A stretch of DNA of 6,113 nt, taken from NCBI GenBank assembly GCA_020846515.1, contig JADLDX010000456.1, positions 1 to 6,113 on the forward strand, given 5' to 3'. This document shows positions 5,415-6,113 of this stretch, one piece after another. Numbering within the stretch: the stretch's first letter is position 1; every line of letters starts with the position of its first letter. The notes beneath the pieces were generated by a model, which searched no databases, had not been told where the DNA came from, and saw nothing but the letters and a program-made list of their open reading frames with translations. The position numbers were made by a program, and so were the translations under genes. This DNA comes from Pirellulaceae bacterium. GTDB taxonomy: Bacteria > Planctomycetota > Planctomycetia > Pirellulales > Pirellulaceae.

Positions 5415-6086
5415 TTGGCGGATGCGTCACTACCCAATTCCACCCCCTCTGGCCCAGCGGCGTGGCAAGAGGACCCAGATGTGCAGTTGATGCTGCGCGT
5501 CCAAGGTGGCGACGCTTTTGCCTTTGAGCAATTAATGAAACGATATCATGCGCGTCTAGTGCGAATATTGCGGCATGTCAGCGGCAGCGATGAGTCGGCC
5601 GAGGATTTAGCCCAGGATGTTTTTTTGCGAGTGTTCCGAGCCCGAGCCAATTATCAACCCTCCGCCAAATTTTCGACTTGGTTGTTCCATATTGCCCATA
5701 ACGTTGCCAGCAATGCAATCCGTGATCGCAAACGACGCAAAGAAGTGCAGGTTTATGCGCCAGCCACAGGCAGCCAGTCCGGCCTCATGACCCTGGATCA
5801 AATGGCTTTGGCTTCCTCTGGTACCATGCCTGTCCGTAAACTGGATAAAGTAGAGCGAGCGGAGATGGTACGCCTGGCTGTTGAAGCACTCAATGAACGA
5901 CAACGTATGGCTCTGCTCTTGTGCAAGTTCGAAGGGCTGAGCTATCAAGAGATAGCCGAAGCGATGGAGTTGAGTGTCCAAGCAGTCAAATCGCTTCTCA
6001 GCCGCGCGCGAGTGAACTTGAAACTGATGCTAGAACCATATGTCAATTCAGGCGAAGTTACCAATACTGACGTCAAAAGCGAATGA
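5415..6086 (+). CDS. ECF-type RNA polymerase sigma factor (sigma70 family)
   Basis: With the TTG start the protein has 223 residues. Sigma region 2 covers about residues 22-108: DVQLMLRVQGGDAFAFEQLM, the core-binding motif SAEDLAQDVFLRVFRA (about 62-77) and the promoter-melting/-10 segment FSTWLFHIAHNVASNAIRDR (about 86-105). A variable linker follows, then region 4 at about 152-208: LAVEALNERQRMALLLCKFE, LSYQEIAEAM and the recognition helix VQAVKSLLSRARVNLK. There is no region 3, as in ECF factors. The frame is open back to an ATG at 5307, but those 36 extra residues (rich in W, R and C) match nothing in the family and lack a ribosome site; the TTG puts region 2 near residue 22, which is usual. 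The gene is divergent from the kinase gene. ECF genes are often followed by an anti-sigma gene; only 27 bp remain here, so this cannot be checked. Confidence is high for the family, moderate for the start. Confidence 0.92.
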   Translation: MADASLPNSTPSGPAAWQEDPDVQLMLRVQGGDAFAFEQLMKRYHARLVRILRHVSGSDESAEDLAQDVFLRVFRARANYQPSAKFSTWLFHIAHNVASNAIRDRKRRKEVQVYAPATGSQSGLMTLDQMALASSGTMPVRKLDKVERAEMVRLAVEALNERQRMALLLCKFEGLSYQEIAEAMELSVQAVKSLLSRARVNLKLMLEPYVNSGEVTNTDVKSE

Positions 6087-6113
6087 GCCGATAAATTTAA
6101 AGCCTACGCAGCA

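Noticed and set aside
5607..5981. 124-codon minus-strand frame inside the sigma gene
   Set aside because: It is antisense to clear sigma regions 2 and 4 and its product has no recognisable domain.
6062..6113. Start of a downstream anti-sigma gene
   Set aside because: The ATG overlapping the sigma stop codon meets a stop after three codons, and no other start is visible before the window ends.

Overview
The window looks like a chromosomal piece of a planctomycete, probably Pirellulaceae-like. The reasons are the content and style: a large Hanks-type Ser/Thr kinase fused to an unusual second domain and divergent from an ECF sigma factor, a BlaI/MecI-type repressor, an FkbM methyltransferase, moderate GC, loosely packed genes and few Shine-Dalgarno sites. 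This assignment is inferred from gene content; no marker gene is present.

Layout. 1-156 (minus) is the N-terminal half of a BlaI/MecI-family repressor that runs off the left edge. Upstream of it, 246-290 holds a well-formed sigma70-type promoter, and a 16-bp TACA/TGTA palindrome sits directly on its expected start site, so the repressor probably controls itself. 328-479 is a cluster of five hairpin-forming repeat units, three in one orientation and two inverted, lying between that promoter and the end of the next gene. 489-1295 (minus) is an FkbM-family SAM-dependent methyltransferase. 1333-2340 (minus) is a two-domain GNAT-like acetyltransferase. 2436-5087 (minus) is an 883-residue protein with an intact Hanks kinase domain followed by a complete but degenerate Hsp70/DnaK-like ATPase domain and a substrate-binding beta domain. 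5088-5414 is a divergent intergenic region. 5415-6086 (plus) is an ECF sigma factor.

How they may work together. The kinase-Hsp70, GNAT and FkbM genes are co-directional with gaps of 95 and 37 bp and may be co-transcribed. The ECF sigma factor is divergent from the kinase gene, which suggests a signalling unit: a soluble kinase with an Hsp70-like sensor module and a transcription factor as a possible output. The fusion is the most notable item. The kinase catalytic residues are all present, while the DnaK residues needed for ATP hydrolysis (K70, E171, D194, T199 and the phosphate-1 threonines) are all replaced. This suggests a ligand- or unfolded-protein-sensing pseudochaperone attached to an active kinase. 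That function is inference.
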